Assembly: GCA_023091665.1 (NCBI GenBank)
Contig: JALJCQ010000004.1
Coordinates: 1,488,001 to 1,552,000 of the forward strand
Source of the DNA: Pythium myriotylum
Taxonomy: Eukaryota; Oomycota; Peronosporomycetes; Pythiales; Pythiaceae
Length of the DNA: 64,000 nucleotides
Direction: 5' to 3'
Shown: positions 1-11,900 of the stretch, one piece after another
Position numbering within the stretch: the stretch's first letter is position 1
Layout: each line of letters begins with the position of its first letter
Position numbers and translations under genes: made by a program
The notes under the pieces: model-generated
What the model was told of the DNA's origin: nothing
What the model saw: only the letters and a program-made list of their open reading frames with translations
The model's database searches: none

Positions 1-1577
1 GCGCACGTGCGAGTCTTTCTCTCGGTCGAAGGGCTCGCCGTGGTACACGAAGAGCCGCTTCTCGAACTCGGCGATGCACGAGAAGGATGCACGGGCATCG
101 TACCCTAGGTATTTCTTGTCTTGCTTGGACGCCTGCACAAAGCCGAACGCTGGGAACGTTGCCTTGTGCACGAGCTTCAATCGAGAGGCAGCTACGTGAA
201 GCTCGAACACGAGGCCGTGGACATCGTTCTGGAAGAGCAGAGACCGAGAGCCTCGAGTTGTCAATGCGCCTTTCCCCAAGTATCGAAAGCTTCGACAGTT
301 GATGTCGAGCTTGTCCTGGACGACTTGTTGCTTGACATTGATCAGCAAGATAACTGCCTTCGCGTTCGGATCAACATCGTCGCACTCCTCAAAACCGCCG
401 AGAATCGTCTCCGGAGTGGGGATCTCGAGCTGGCCGTCAAGTGCCTGGCTCTTCGGACTCCGCACAGCTTCTGGAGTAGTGCTATGCAGTGGCTCATCCA
501 GTGAGCTGTATGGGATACTCGACTTGCGGAATCGCTCTGCAAGCGGTTTGGCGAGATCATCTTCATGAACAAGCTCGTGGCTGTGCTTGATATCGGACAC
601 GTCGCCGTGGTAGCCGATGCCGGCACGAGGCACCTTCGAGAGGACCTCGTCCACGTCCATGTCCAAATCGGACTCATCGTGGTGGCGTTTCGCAGCGTGA
701 GCAGCTTCGTTGTGTGCGTCAGCAACCGTTGGAGTAATAGCATCTAGGCTCTTTGTCTCTATGATCAAAGTGCAAGCACCATCCACGAGCAATGCGAGTT
801 CGGGTCCTTCAAACGAGGCAAAATCTGGTAGTGCTGACGTTGTGCCGATCTCAAAAGCATTGTGTTCCAGTCCGACAACACCGCTATCGACGTCCATGGA
901 ATCGCTAGTCTTCGCACACCCCACCTCGGCCACCCAAAGGCGGTACGAGGCGTCTTTGTCGGTTCCGCTGAGTGGCTCAGCAAGCAGCATCGTGAAGTGC
1001 TCAGAGTTACTGTCGAAATTCGCACTCACCAGCAGGCTTGATGCGCCGGGCAAGGGCTGGAATTCGTAGAGAACCTCCCATGTCGCGCTGGCATTCCGGG
1101 CATCCCCACTCTTGAGAATGCGGAGAGTGCCATTGCCATCGCTAGCAACGAGCAGTCCTAGTCCCGCGACCTGTAAGCAACTGTTTTCGGCCCGTTGATG
1201 CTGCGTCGGTAGTTGATGAATAGGTGTCACATCCAATCCGTTGTCCTAGACAACCCCAATCGACCGTCAGGCGCTATGTAGAATGCCACGCCCAGCACCA
1301 TCCAAGCCCTCACCTTTCTCCACATAATCTGCATCACCTGGAATTCAGAGTCCACGTAGTAGGCCACGCTTGCTTGCAGCGCATCGCTTCGAAATGGATC
1401 CGGTGTGAGCGCGTTGTGGTGCACGCGCGCCTCCCACTGCGCCTTGCGCGGCGTGTTGGCCGCATCCAGTGGCTGCAGCACGCCCGCGGGCAGCGCTGCC
1501 TCTTGCTTCTCGATGCCTTCGGTCGAGAGCACGTAGCGGTCGAACTGTCGGTCGACGAGCGCGCGCTGGACCTCCAT
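1..1577 (-). CDS. NUDCD1: NUDCD1-like protein (5' part; 3' end lies beyond the window)
   Basis: Two exons are visible: 1577-1338 (80 codons, from an ATG) and 1245 to the window edge, with a 92-bp GT-AG intron between them in phase 0. The protein matches the NudC-domain-containing protein 1 family at both ends. The N-terminal part has the short propeller-like start and a YYVD block. The distal part has an EECDD block and the signature GFVQASKQDKKYLGYDAR (about 18 residues), followed by FEKRLFVYHGEPFD. In animals NUDCD1 is linked to COP-I and Hsp90-client processes. The roughly 105 residues where the central CS (p23-like) domain should sit are acidic and low in hydrophobics, and I see no CS signature there. 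Start ATG 1577 is the first Met compatible with the family. The gene shares a 343-bp divergent promoter with the RPAP3 gene. Family call fairly sure; function inferred. Confidence 0.8.
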
Positions 1578-1920
1578 CGTTGTTGCGCTTGGTGGTGATT
1601 GGGATTGTTGCCGTTGTGGTGCGCATCTCTGCGGATCTCCTCGAAAGGTGCAGGTCTTCTGGTTCGGTTCAAGTTGACCCGGGTTTCTGCGTTTTTCTGG
1701 AACTCCAAACATCAAGCTTTCACTATCGGCGTCAATCAACGGGCCAGGCGTTCAAAACCCGTCTTGTCAAAATTATAAATTTTCTAAAACGAATAAATCA
1801 ATGTATGGTGTATAAATCATCGAAGGATCCGACCAAAGCGTCACGAGGCGAATGGGACTCGCGAGCCCGAGGCGCCGCTGCTCTTGTCCACCTGCTTGCA
1901 CCGCCTAAGCGACAGTCACG
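1578..1920. promoter_or_regulatory. Divergent promoter between NUDCD1-like and RPAP3 genes
   Basis: 343 bp without a convincing ORF, lying between two start codons on opposite strands. An AT-rich core at about 1768-1830 contains TATAAAT-like stretches and is the likely location of both transcription starts. No specific factor site can be named. Confidence 0.5.
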
Positions 1921-3548
1921 ATGGCTCAGGGGAAGTCAGAGACGACGAGCTCAGCGCCCGACGTCCTCCAAGTGCAGCATCAGATCCGCGCTAATGCTGC
2001 CGAGTTGCAAGACTACTTTGCAGACCTCTACTCGTGGGAGAAGAGCATCGCCCAAGAAGAAGCAGCGCGGAAGCAAGCAGCGGAGTCGGGAAGCCCACAA
2101 AGTCTACCAGAGCCGCGCAAACAGAGAGCCTCGGTGGTGGCATCATCGCTAACCCCGCCCTCGACGGCTCCAGTGATGAAGTCCGCAGATGCCCACACGT
2201 ACGACAAAGGCTACAAGAAATGGGAGAAGTTTGATGTGGTATGTACAAGCTCATGTTGCCGAGTCTCCGCCAGTCAGCAAACCATACTGAGCGATATTAT
2301 CAGGACGCCGCGCTACAAGAGGCTGATGGAGAGCACGGGGAGAAGTCTGCGGCTGAGGTGCACACTGTGCATGACCTTATTCTTCCCAGATCACTCATCT
2401 GAAGGTTTTGCAATCTGTAGACTCCTAAACCTCCCCAGGCTGGGCCTGCAAGGAAAGTTGTCGTGACAAAGTCCACATCTTCTATCCCTGCCAAGCCTCG
2501 TGAAGAGATCGAACGGGAAGAAGGAAACGACCACTACAAGCGAGGAGATTACGTTGCCGCCATCAAGAGCTACACTCGTGCACTTGGCTTCAACTCGCGC
2601 AATGTCGTTGTGCTTTCAAATCGAGCAATGGCATATCTGAAGAACAAAGAGTACACCAAAGCCGAAGACGATTGCACTTTGGCACTAAAGATCGACAACA
2701 GCCACGTCAAATCGTACTCTCGAAGAGGCACCGCGCGCAACTCGCTGGGAAAGCATCGTCTCGCACTTTCTGACTTTGAGCGTGCGCTGGAATTGGACCC
2801 AAAGAGTAAGCAAACTGCATCTCAAATTGCAGCGACAAAGGACCTCATGCGTACTGCAATCAAACGAGCCCCTTCGCGAACTAACTTCGCTATCAAAGTG
2901 ATTGGAGAAACCTTTAAGAATAATTCTCAAGACGACGAGGAACTGGTGGACAAGGAAAACAAAAGTACTGTAGCGAACAATAAGGTCGCTGTGGTTAGTG
3001 AAGAAGCAGCATCTATGAAGACCGCGGAGCCTACCGCGCCACAAGCAAGGCCACAGGCCCCGTCTTCACCGTTGAGAACCTCTGTGTCTGCTCGAGATAC
3101 CACCCTTCCGAAGTTACCAAAGAAAGCAGCTCAAACTTCATACGAGTTTCTTCGTATTTGGAAGACCCTTGCTCCCAAAGGAGACTACGCGCGGGTGAAA
3201 AAGCTCCAAGAGCTTCGAGCAGCATACCTTCAAATGCATCAGCCCAGAATGCTTCCCACAGTTTTCAAGAACTCGATCGAGTCAGAGCTCTTGTGCGAGA
3301 TGTTTACGACAATTCGTCATGCGTTGGATATTGGCGTGCTGGACGAAGCTTTTGCCCTTGATTTCGTGACTCACTTGGCCCGAGTGCCCCGCTTCAGCAT
3401 GGTTGCCATGTTCCTCTCAGACAAAGAGAAGACTGACATCGCATGGGTCATTGACCATTTGGCCGAAAGCGGAGAAGTACCAGAAGACAAGCCGTCAGAA
3501 GACAAGCCGTCACTTGTAGCTCTTCGGTCCCAGTATGGTTTGAAGTGA
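1921..3548 (+). CDS. RPAP3: RPAP3-like R2TP co-chaperone subunit (TPR + RPAP3_C)
   Basis: Three exons: 1921-2238, 2304-2357 and 2439-3548, separated by phase-0 GT-AG introns of 65 and 81 bp; predicted 493 residues. Residues about 10-35 carry the RPAP3 N-terminal signature (NAAELQDYFADLYSWEK). The sequence KKWEKFDV-DAALQEA crosses the first intron. A three-unit TPR block follows (about residues 135-245, with NRAMAYLKNKEYTKAEDDC). A disordered linker leads to a C-terminal RPAP3_C domain (about residues 360-470, starting YEFLRIWKTLAPKGDYAR). RPAP3 bridges Hsp90 to the RUVBL1/2-PIH1D1 complex that assembles RNA polymerase II, snoRNPs and PIKKs. Animal RPAP3 usually has two TPR domains; only one is present here, as in shorter homologues. 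Head-to-head with NUDCD1-like; ends 47 bp before the convergent TPRKB gene. Confidence 0.88.
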
Positions 3549-3594
3549 CTATTGAATTCACATCATCGATTGCTCTCGTTCTGACCGAATATGC

Positions 3595-4293
3595 CTACTT
3601 GCTGCAGCTTTTCGTAGCTATCCTGCTTGTAATCGCGTCGACTAGCGACGACGTTTGCAGCTCCAGATCCTGGATCTTGTAGTATTTCTTGATCAGCGTC
3701 AGATCACTTGGCTCTAAGTGGGAGCCCAGCTGGCTGGTTGGTGTGAGAGTGCCCTTGACGAGCAGGGACGCAGTTGCGAGGTCGTCATCAGTGGCGTCGA
3801 AGACACACAAGACGACCTTATCACTGTTTTCTGAGACTCCAAATCGTCGGAACGATTCAGCTACGTTGCGCGTGCCCGAAAGGTTGAAGACGAGCTCCGC
3901 ATGGAGAGTCTTTGTTGTCAGCGAGTTCTTTTGGTCGCACAAAAGAGCACGTGCCGCCGCCGCATGGATCTGGAAAGAATCCACGACCTAAAACGATTAG
4001 GTATTGCGCAATCGTTCAGTATTAGCAACGAGCCAAACGTCCAGAGCGAACGCAAATCGTACCAGACGAGCATTGATCAATGCAGCATTGGCGGCCTGGT
4101 CCACTACCAACTTGAGTAGCTCTGCGCCATTCTGGACGTCTGTGTAGAAGGCAATATGAAGTGTTCTACACCAATGTCAACATGAGACGAGGTATCAGTG
4201 ACGGCGTATTCTGCAAGCTGGTGCTCTGGGTCCCTATAGATGCTTCTGGTGCCCCTACCTTCCGCCGAAGAGGTCGTACTTGTGGCACTCCAT
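3595..4293 (-). CDS. TPRKB: KEOPS complex subunit TPRKB / CGI121
   Basis: Three exons: 4293-4259 (35 bp, only eleven and two-thirds codons), 4165-4063 and 3987-3595; predicted 176 residues, the usual family length. The reading frame is continuous only with these joins: GGA AG|A ACA, then CTG|GTC. Recognisable blocks are the N-terminal LFGGRTLHIAFYTDVQNG, the conserved ARLVVDSFQIHAAAARAL, then HAELVFNLSGTRNVAESFRRFG and a C-terminal DAITSRIATKS. Cgi121 binds Bud32/PRPK and recruits tRNA 3'-CCA ends for N6-threonylcarbamoyladenosine (t6A) synthesis by KEOPS in cytosol and nucleus. The 5' exon is too short to be found by ORF scanning. The gene is tail-to-tail with RPAP3 and head-to-head with transketolase across about 885 bp. 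Confidence 0.88.
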
Positions 4294-5178
4294 GGTGGAG
4301 GCGCGGCCCATTCAAAATTGCCCGTTGGAAGTTGTGGGTGGGTTAGTAGAACAGTGAGGGTCCGATCGACTCAAACCCGCCCTCCGACCAGACCCACCCG
4401 CGACTTCCAGACACCTCGCCTGCGTCATCACGAGCTGGGATCTTTTGTCGACTGCGTCATGCTGGGATGGATCTTCGCGAGCCCCGGAGCCTTTCAATCG
4501 AAACGTCCAGCCGACGGAAGCCTCGGGCCTCTTGCTTGTGGTCTTGAGCTCAGCGGCGGCGCGTGCCGATCGCTCCGAAGATTCGTCACGAACAAAGCGA
4601 TGTATCCATCTCGCCCCCAGAGGTCCGAATAGACCTCGAGGCGTAATCCGCTCAGCGTCTCTTCAGTCCCAGCCCATCCACCCGCGAAAACATCCCACGT
4701 CTTTTTAGATGACGCACCATTGCGTCCCCGGCCACGCCTGGTTATCGCAATCACCAGCGGGTGGTCCCAGTCACTCGAGTCACGAACCCACGCCCCTGGG
4801 ACTGCGAATGCGACACCACCATGGGACCCGTATCACTTCCCTCGTGACTATGCCCTCTGGAAGAGAAAAGCTGCTTGGAGGGGTGATTCGTCATCGCCAC
4901 CGTCCGGGGTAGGGCGAAAATACGAATTTTGTCGTTTTATTGGCTGAAACCACAACCCAGAGACGCTGTCATTGGAAGTAATTGCGTCCTACCCTCCGAT
5001 TGATGCTGGATTGGCTCACGGGACCGAGGGGGTCGGCGATGTTGGATCGCGTTTTCCCCAACGTCGGCGTTGGCGTTCCTTTGTTGGCGTCAAGGCCTCC
5101 GGAGCCGCTCGCTCGCGGATCTCCATTTCTGGTTTTGCCAGCGACCTCCCAGCCTCCCCCTCGCCCCCTCTCGTCACC
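4294..5178. promoter_or_regulatory. Divergent TPRKB / transketolase promoter with three inverted CCAAT boxes
   Basis: 885 bp between opposed start codons. ORFs read here are GC-rich shadows without conserved character. Three ATTGG cores (CCAAT on the minus strand) lie at 4939-4943, 4971-4975 and 5010-5014, about 165-240 bp before the transketolase ATG. The spacing suggests NF-Y-type control of transketolase, which is an inference. Confidence 0.45.
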
Positions 5179-7272
5179 ATGGCCGAACACGTCGACAAGA
5201 AGCCGCGCATCGGCGAGGAGCTCTGCATCAACACCATCCGCATGCTCTCGGCCGACCAGCCGAGCGCCGGCAAGTCGGGCCACCCGGGAGCGCCCATGGG
5301 CTGCGCGCCGATGGCGCACGTGCTCTTCGGCAAGGTCATGAAGTTCAACCCGGGCAACCCCAAGTGGAGCAACCGCGACCGCTTCGTGCTCTCCAACGGC
5401 CACGGCTGCGCGCTCCAGTACTCGATGCTCCACCTCACGGGCTACGACGTCGCGATTGACGACCTCAAGTCGTTCCGCCAGTTCGGCTCCAAGTGCCCCG
5501 GCCACCCGGAGAACTTCTGCACGCCCGGCGTCGAGGTCTCCACCGGCCCGCTCGGCCAGGGTATCTCGAACGCCGTCGGACTCGCGCTTGCCGAGAAGCA
5601 CCTCGCCGCCGAGTTCAACAGGGACGGACTCAACATCGTCGACCACTACACGTACGTGATCTGCGGTGACGGCTGTCTCCAGGAGGGTGTGTCGTCGGAG
5701 GCCTCGTCGCTCGCTGGCCACCTTGGCCTCGGAAAGCTCATCGTGCTCTACGATGACAACAAGATCACGATCGATGGCAACACCAGCCTCTCGTTCACGG
5801 AGGATGTCGCCAAGCGCTACGAGGCGTACGGCTGGCAGGTGCTTACGGTGGAGGACGGCAACTCGGACCACGAGGCGATCAACAATGCTATCGCTGAGGC
5901 CAAGAAGGAGACCAACAAGCCCACTTTGATCAAGATCAGCACGATCATCGGCTTCGGTTCGAAGGCCGAGAACACGCATGGCGTGCACGGTGCCCCTCTC
6001 AAGCCGGATGACCTCGCTGCCACGAAGGAGAAGTTCGGTCTCCCGGGTGACGAGAGCTTCTTCGTTCCCGAGCAGGTCAAGAAGTTCTACGACAAGACCG
6101 TCAGCGGCGCTGAGCTCGAGGCAAAGTGGAACGAGCTCTTCGAGCAGTACAAGGAGGCCCACCCTGACCTCGCTGCCGAGTACGAGCGTCGCTTTGCGGG
6201 CAAGCTCCCAGTGGACTGGAAGAAGAACCTGCCGAAGTACACGCCTCAGGACGCCCCGAAGGCTACGCGCCAGTTCTCGGAGATTGTTCTGAACGCCGTC
6301 GCCTCGGCGCTGCCGGAGATCGTCGGTGGCTCGGCCGACTTGACTCCGTCGAACCTGACCAAGCTCACCATGTCGGGTGACTTCCAGAAGGACACTCCGA
6401 TCGGTCGCTACATCCGCTTCGGTGTCCGCGAGCACGGTATGGCTGCGATCTCGAACGGTATCTTCGCCCACGGTGGCCTTCGCCCGTTCTGCGCCACGTT
6501 CTACAACTTCATCGGCTACGCCCTTGGCGCTGTGCGTGTGAGCGCTCTCTCCCAATTTGGCGTGATCTACGTCGCGACCCACGACAGCATTTTCCTCGGC
6601 GAGGATGGCCCGACCCACCAGCCGATTGAGATGAACGCTTCGCTTCGTGCTATGCCTAACATGTACCTCTACCGTCCTGCTGACGGAAACGAGACCGTGG
6701 GTGCCTACGTCGCGGCCGTCGAGAACGCGCATAAGACGTCTGTTCTTGCCTTGACGCGCCAGAACGTGCCGAACCTCTCTGGTTCCAGCGCGGAGGCCGT
6801 GACCAAGGGTGCGTACATCGTGCAGCGCTACAACCAGGGCGAATTTACCGAGGCGCTGGACAAGGCTGACCTTGTCATCGTTGCCTCGGGCTCGGAGGTT
6901 AGTCTTGCGATTGAGGCGGCCAAGCAGCTTGTCGACTACAAGGTGCGCATTGTCTCGGTGCCGTGCCGCGACCTGTTCGACGAGCAGCCGGAGGCGTACA
7001 AGAAGCAGGTGCTTGGCGAAGGCATTCCGATCCTGAGCGTTGAGGCTGCTTCGACCTTTGGCTGGAGCGATTACTCGCACGCCCAGTTCGGCCTCGACCG
7101 CTTCGGCGCCTCGGCCACCATCGCGCAGCTTCAGGACCAGTTTGGCTTTAACGCGGCTACGGTCGCCGAGGAGGCACGCAAGCTCGTCACCTTCTACGAG
7201 GGCCGCCACGTGCCGAACGTCTTCGACTACCCGCCACGCCGCACGCTCAAGGCCTCGGCCTCGGGCCACTAA
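5179..7272 (+). CDS. TKT: Transketolase
   Basis: Single-exon gene of 697 residues. It interconverts pentose-phosphate sugars by moving a two-carbon ketol unit with thiamine diphosphate, linking the pentose phosphate pathway and glycolysis in the cytosol. Residues about 20-60 hold the transketolase N-terminal block ([20 protein letters not shown]). The ThDP/Mg motif is [13 protein letters not shown]; the catalytic-Glu region is [20 protein letters not shown]; the pyrimidine and C-terminal domains follow to residue 697. The frame is open upstream to 4972 but only through non-ATG codons. ATG 5179 in CACCATGG context is the first Met and fits the family N-terminus, and there is no plastid or mitochondrial targeting leader. 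High G/C third positions suggest strong expression. The long minus-strand frame opposite it (4969-7269) is a codon-bias shadow. Confidence 0.97.
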   Translation: MAEHVDKKPRIGEELCINTIRMLSADQPSAGKSGHPGAPMGCAPMAHVLFGKVMKFNPGNPKWSNRDRFVLSNGHGCALQYSMLHLTGYDVAIDDLKSFRQFGSKCPGHPENFCTPGVEVSTGPLGQGISNAVGLALAEKHLAAEFNRDGLNIVDHYTYVICGDGCLQEGVSSEASSLAGHLGLGKLIVLYDDNKITIDGNTSLSFTEDVAKRYEAYGWQVLTVEDGNSDHEAINNAIAEAKKETNKPTLIKISTIIGFGSKAENTHGVHGAPLKPDDLAATKEKFGLPGDESFFVPEQVKKFYDKTVSGAELEAKWNELFEQYKEAHPDLAAEYERRFAGKLPVDWKKNLPKYTPQDAPKATRQFSEIVLNAVASALPEIVGGSADLTPSNLTKLTMSGDFQKDTPIGRYIRFGVREHGMAAISNGIFAHGGLRPFCATFYNFIGYALGAVRVSALSQFGVIYVATHDSIFLGEDGPTHQPIEMNASLRAMPNMYLYRPADGNETVGAYVAAVENAHKTSVLALTRQNVPNLSGSSAEAVTKGAYIVQRYNQGEFTEALDKADLVIVASGSEVSLAIEAAKQLVDYKVRIVSVPCRDLFDEQPEAYKKQVLGEGIPILSVEAASTFGWSDYSHAQFGLDRFGASATIAQLQDQFGFNAATVAEEARKLVTFYEGRHVPNVFDYPPRRTLKASASGH

Positions 7273-7855
7273 GCGCCGCTGGTCTTCGGTGTCAACGGTG
7301 GTTCACTCTCCTTCCAGTCCCCGCGAACGGTTGGGGCACGACGCAATGGCTGCATTGAAGAGGGAGAGTGAGGGTGAAGTCGACTTGTTGGCGGCATCGC
7401 GAGACTGCGATCGCGATGGCTCTGCGCCTCGCCAACGTTCCCTCCTTCGCAACGATCCAGCAACCCTATATGGCTACATTTCCTTCAAACTTATTGTCGA
7501 AATTCACGAAACCTTTCGGTCGCAAAAAATTGATATTATTGGTTTAATTGCCATTTTCACCGAATGGATGGATCACAATTATTACAGTGTGTGATAGTGA
7601 ATATTGTTTCAATAGAAAATGAGTTTTGGGAGGAAGTCGTAATAGAGAAGTGAGGGTGGCTTGACAGATTAACCACCACTAAATCAGAATAAAGAGGCTT
7701 TCGAAATCCTCACGCCCAATGTTCAACTGCGGAATGGTGATGAGCGCGGGCGGTGGAAGAGCTCTTCGCCTCGCCGGCCCTCTTCGTGATGAAGACAACG
7801 ACACGGGCCGCGTCCCGTTCACTAGGCAAAGACCGCCCCCACGGCCTTCGCTCGC
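7273..7855. other. Intergenic: transketolase 3' region and upstream region of the next gene
   Basis: 583 bp. The first about 180 bp are GC-rich 3' flank. From 7470 to 7690 the DNA is AT-rich and probably holds the polyadenylation region and the promoter of the membrane-protein gene. A TAG stop in the frame of that gene at about 7830 limits its start to ATG 7856 unless there is an upstream intron. No gene seen. Confidence 0.5.
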
Positions 7856-8830
7856 ATGTCCGCCGCGTCCGCCTCTTCAGCGTCTGGCAGCCAAGGCCAG
7901 GTGGTCGGCGTGGAGCCGACAGAGTCTCCCTCTCTTCGGGGGGATGAGACCTGCTCCACGACGTCTGAGGTGCCGCTGGGCTACCCGCCGTATTGCCGAC
8001 GGAAGCGGTCCTGCCGCAGTTGCCTCCAGAAGTCGGGCTGCATGATTGACCAGACCGGCGCATGTGTGAACCAGGTTGCCAGTGGATATTCGACCTGGAT
8101 GGACTTCCAGAACGCTTTCGAGAACGACCTCGTCCTGGGTAACGCCTCAAGAGCCGAGTCCAATTCTACCATTCCCTCTCAGTACTGGACCTTTCCCTCC
8201 TTCGAAGTCAAGTACTGCCCGACCAGCGATCCTGTCTGCAGCAAGTGTATCGAGAACGACTTTTGGTGGTCGACGCGGCAGCCGGATAGTCGGTTTTGCG
8301 TGGGCACAGGCGGTTGTGTCTGCGTCATGAACTGCGAAGTCACTTACAACCAGAAAGACTTCGAGTGCGACTACCCAACATCCTCTCCCACTCCATCGCT
8401 AGAGTACATTGAGAACATGGAAAGCTTGGACTCCATGGTGAAGATCATGGCGCTGGGGATGGTGATTCTGCTGCTACTTTTCGCAGCGTGCCTCTTCCGG
8501 TGCGTACGCAAAGATTACGATCGCCGTCGCCAAATTGAAACCGAACGCCGGCTTGCTCGAGAGGCACGAGCAGCTCTCCGGGAACAACAGCGTCGAGAGC
8601 GGCTAGAGAAGCTGGGGGTTAGCGCGCTGACTTTATCTGGGTGGCAGACTTTTCGCCAGAGCCTCATCGACAAAGAGAACAGTCGAGCAGCTAGAGTTGC
8701 CGACGCGGAGAGTGCCACTCCTTACGTTCTCGCGGTTGATGATGTCGACGACGATGACGACCGAAGGCCAGGACGCGATGTGGGTCTCAGTCGAGAGACA
8801 GAGCCCCGTTACCACTCGTCGGTGCAGTAG
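7856..8830 (+). CDS. Cysteine-rich single-pass membrane protein, unknown function
   Basis: Single-exon frame of 324 residues; no named family recognised. Residues about 42-180 are rich in cysteine (about 14), including CRSCLQKSGC, PVCSKC and GGCVCVMNC, and contain possible N-glycosylation sites (NAS, NST). This fits a disulfide-bonded extracellular domain, loosely plexin/PSI-like. One hydrophobic helix follows (MVKIMALGMVILLLLFAACL, about residues 198-217). A basic, heptad-like cytosolic tail (DYDRRRQIETERRLAREARA) leads to an acidic DDVDDDDDRR segment. No clear N-terminal signal peptide is visible from ATG 7856, so either the TM helix is a signal anchor or an upstream exon was missed. Located 164 bp before the WW-NELF gene on the same strand. 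Confidence 0.72.
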   Translation: MSAASASSASGSQGQVVGVEPTESPSLRGDETCSTTSEVPLGYPPYCRRKRSCRSCLQKSGCMIDQTGACVNQVASGYSTWMDFQNAFENDLVLGNASRAESNSTIPSQYWTFPSFEVKYCPTSDPVCSKCIENDFWWSTRQPDSRFCVGTGGCVCVMNCEVTYNQKDFECDYPTSSPTPSLEYIENMESLDSMVKIMALGMVILLLLFAACLFRCVRKDYDRRRQIETERRLAREARAALREQQRRERLEKLGVSALTLSGWQTFRQSLIDKENSRAARVADAESATPYVLAVDDVDDDDDRRPGRDVGLSRETEPRYHSSVQ

Positions 8831-8994
8831 ATAGAGTATCTCGGCAAGAAGAAACCTGGAACTGCTCATGTTGTGGTCCATAAATTATTTGCGTCTCGCA
8901 CAAATTTTTTGTGATTTGGCATTTCAGAAACCGGTATCGTATCGGTATCAATGCGACTGCGCGGCACCGGCCCAAGAGAGAAAGAAGCGCCGCC

Positions 8995-11900
8995 ATGACG
9001 AGCGTCTGGAGCGAGCACTACACGAAGGAGGGCCGCGCGTACTACTACAACCGCAAGACCAAGCAGAGCGCATGGGAGAAGCCCGCGGACTTTGACGGCG
9101 AGCCAGCCGCCAAGCCCAAGCCCGCGGACGCGGCGAGCGACAAGAAGGCGGCCGACTGGGAGGAGCTCTGGGACCCGAAGAACGAGCGCCACTACTACTA
9201 CAACCGCGCGACGCGCAAGACCCAGTGGCAGCGGCCCGAGGGCGTCGAGATCAAGCCCTACGGAGGCGCCGCGAAGAAGGAAAAGAGCAAGAAGAGCGAG
9301 CAGACGGCCGCGTCGTCCGCCGAGGCGACGGAAACCGAGGAATCCGCGTCGACCGCGGACGAGAACGCGGCTTCGGCGGAGGAAGAAGCGCGAGAAAAGA
9401 GCAAAGACAGCACGAGTGAAGCCAAGGCGGCGGAGCAAGAGAAGCCGGCCAAGACCGAGAGTGCCAAGGCCAAGGAAACAGCCCAAAAGAGCCACACGCC
9501 CACGAAAAAAGCTTCGACGTCGGCCTCGCCGCGAAAGAAAACGAGCGGGAAACACCACCACGATGCTGGCACAGAAGCTAACACTGCTTCACCGACAGCA
9601 CGTCGCGGTCTGGTCGTCGACGATGAAGACGACGTAGACGCCGATTTGCTGGACGACCAGGAGAATACCTCGTCACATCGAAAGCGTAAAAAGCCATCAC
9701 GGAAAGAGCAGTTGGACCACGAGGCCGGCGAACGCAAGCGCCTACGCAAGGATAACGAGAAACGCATGATCATCTGTGATGACGAAGATGGAATGAACCG
9801 AGAAGTGACTCGTCTTATTGCAGAGAAAGACACCGAAGATGGTAAAGAAGCGACTCGCCTGCTCCATGAATTGTCGAAGCCCGATGCGATCATGGAAGCG
9901 AGTGTCTTGAACCTCATCAACGGTTTTTTGCGTGCACACAACGAGTCAGATGGTCCTGAGATCCTTGTCGAGAAATTGTCATCCTCCTATCGTGGCCACG
10001 CCCAAATGGTCGGCCTTGTCGCGTCATGGCTGGATGCACTCCCCCCTTCGAAAACTTCGCTAGAGCACAAAATCACATTCGACGTGTCTGAAGGTGCGGT
10101 TGTCCAGAAAACAACCGGTGCGTCGTGGGATCCTGCCTCGGATATTTTATACAGCAATCTTCAAGACATCATCACGCAACAATACGATCCTAAACTGGTA
10201 GGTGAACCTCTACTCGATCGATGTGGATGTGTTGAACTCTTACAAACCAAACTACGCAGGTTTCAAATGTACTTAGCGGATCAGCTGCAGAGCCTGAGTG
10301 GCTCACCCAAATGCTGAATGACCGGAAGTGGCGTACGATGTTGATTGAGCTCGCTGAGACGAACAAGGTAAGAATATCATCTCAAAGCATACTCACTGCG
10401 CAGACTTACGGTGGAGATGTAGACTTGTAGCTTGCTCCAATACGCCATTCGTCGGATATCTGATGCGGGACATCACAAAGAGATCGCGTCAATGTCGAAT
10501 GCGAATGCTTTCTTCTCTGTATTCAATGGCATATTGCTCGATACTTTTTGCCGGGTAAGCCAGCGATGTCACTTTTCCTTGACTAAGGACCTCCGCTCTC
10601 ATCCCCTCCCCCCACTCTTCATGCCAATAGATTCCCTTTGCAAGCGGCGAAGAAGCTCGCGAAGACTTGGCGGCACTTAAAAAAATCTGTTGCCAGTCAG
10701 CGTATTCGTTCATTTATGCAGAGGAACTGCTGTGTGCGATTGACAGCAAACTGTTCAATCTTCAGGAGGCGGATACGTGCACAGCCGCTCAGAGGGCTCA
10801 TTATCGAACAGTGAGATCCAAGCTAGGTCGAGTTCGCTTTGAACTGCAGGAAACAACAGTTGAGAAGTTCGGTGCCAAGATCGAATCATTACACCCTCTC
10901 CGACGCAGGTATCTGTACGACTCGAACCACCGCTTAAGTGATGCAATCTTGGCTATTGTCAAGACAAAGAAATGCACAGAGGCATCAGCTGAAGCGCTTG
11001 CGAAGGAATATCGAGTACCCACGGCGGCACCTCCCGTTGCGCACCTTCGGGATCCCTTGGTATGTATTTCGAGTCTCTACCCGATCGTACGTAATCAACG
11101 AACTCATTCATTCTGTAGGTTTTTCGAGCACTGTTGGACCCTCTCTTTAATCCGGCAGCGACCATATCCCCATCATATGCACAAAATTGTGTATACCTTC
11201 TCGCGTATGCTGCATGCGCGAAAGATGAACGTGGTATTTTGCAGACTGGGGCCAATAAATCAAGCAACACTCAAGTCTCCTTGGATTCGGGTGAACTCGA
11301 AAAAGCGAAAGAAGCTCTTCAGGAAGCGTCTGTGATTTGCCGGGATGACCACACTCTGAGCTTCAACGTACGCTGTGTAAGATGCACTGGTATTGGACGC
11401 TTTGCTGATCTTTGCCATGTAGATGAACCAAACGGGCGTAGTTGAGAAGCTCACCTCTGTCATGGGGGTTCCTTTGGCGTCAATGGGTGTTCTCCATTGG
11501 ATTGAGGTGACGCTTAAGTCACCCGCTTTCTTCAACAGCTCGCTTCTCCATATCTGTTTTCCAAGCCTGTTGCGCATTCTGAAGGTTTCAATCAAGCACC
11601 ATGTTGCTCAATGGCCCATTGCGTTCCGGGTGCTGGTGACTTCTCTCCGACTGCATCCTGATGTCAATCCTGTGAAGGTATGGCTGGTTAGCTTCGTATT
11701 TTGGTTACGTGGGCTGAGTGTGTCTCCTCAAACTCAGGCACTCGAGCTGAAACGTGAATCTCTTCGATCAATGGTGTTCATGATTACAAGTGGATACGTG
11801 CTGCCGGTCCTCGAGTTCATTTTCACAAACACCGCCGAGTTGGATCAGGCTCTTCTGCGCAATTTTATCACGATGTTGTTCGCACAGATTGCTCCACCGT

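Noticed and set aside
4969..7269. 766-codon open frame on the minus strand opposite transketolase
   Set aside because: It mirrors the biased G/C third positions of transketolase, starts and ends with it, and has an Arg/Glu/Val-rich composition typical of shadow frames.
8866..9941. Minus-strand frames opposite the WW domain exon
   Set aside because: Low-complexity Arg/Leu or Ser/Phe composition mirrors the Lys/Glu/Ser-rich linker on the plus strand; no domain.
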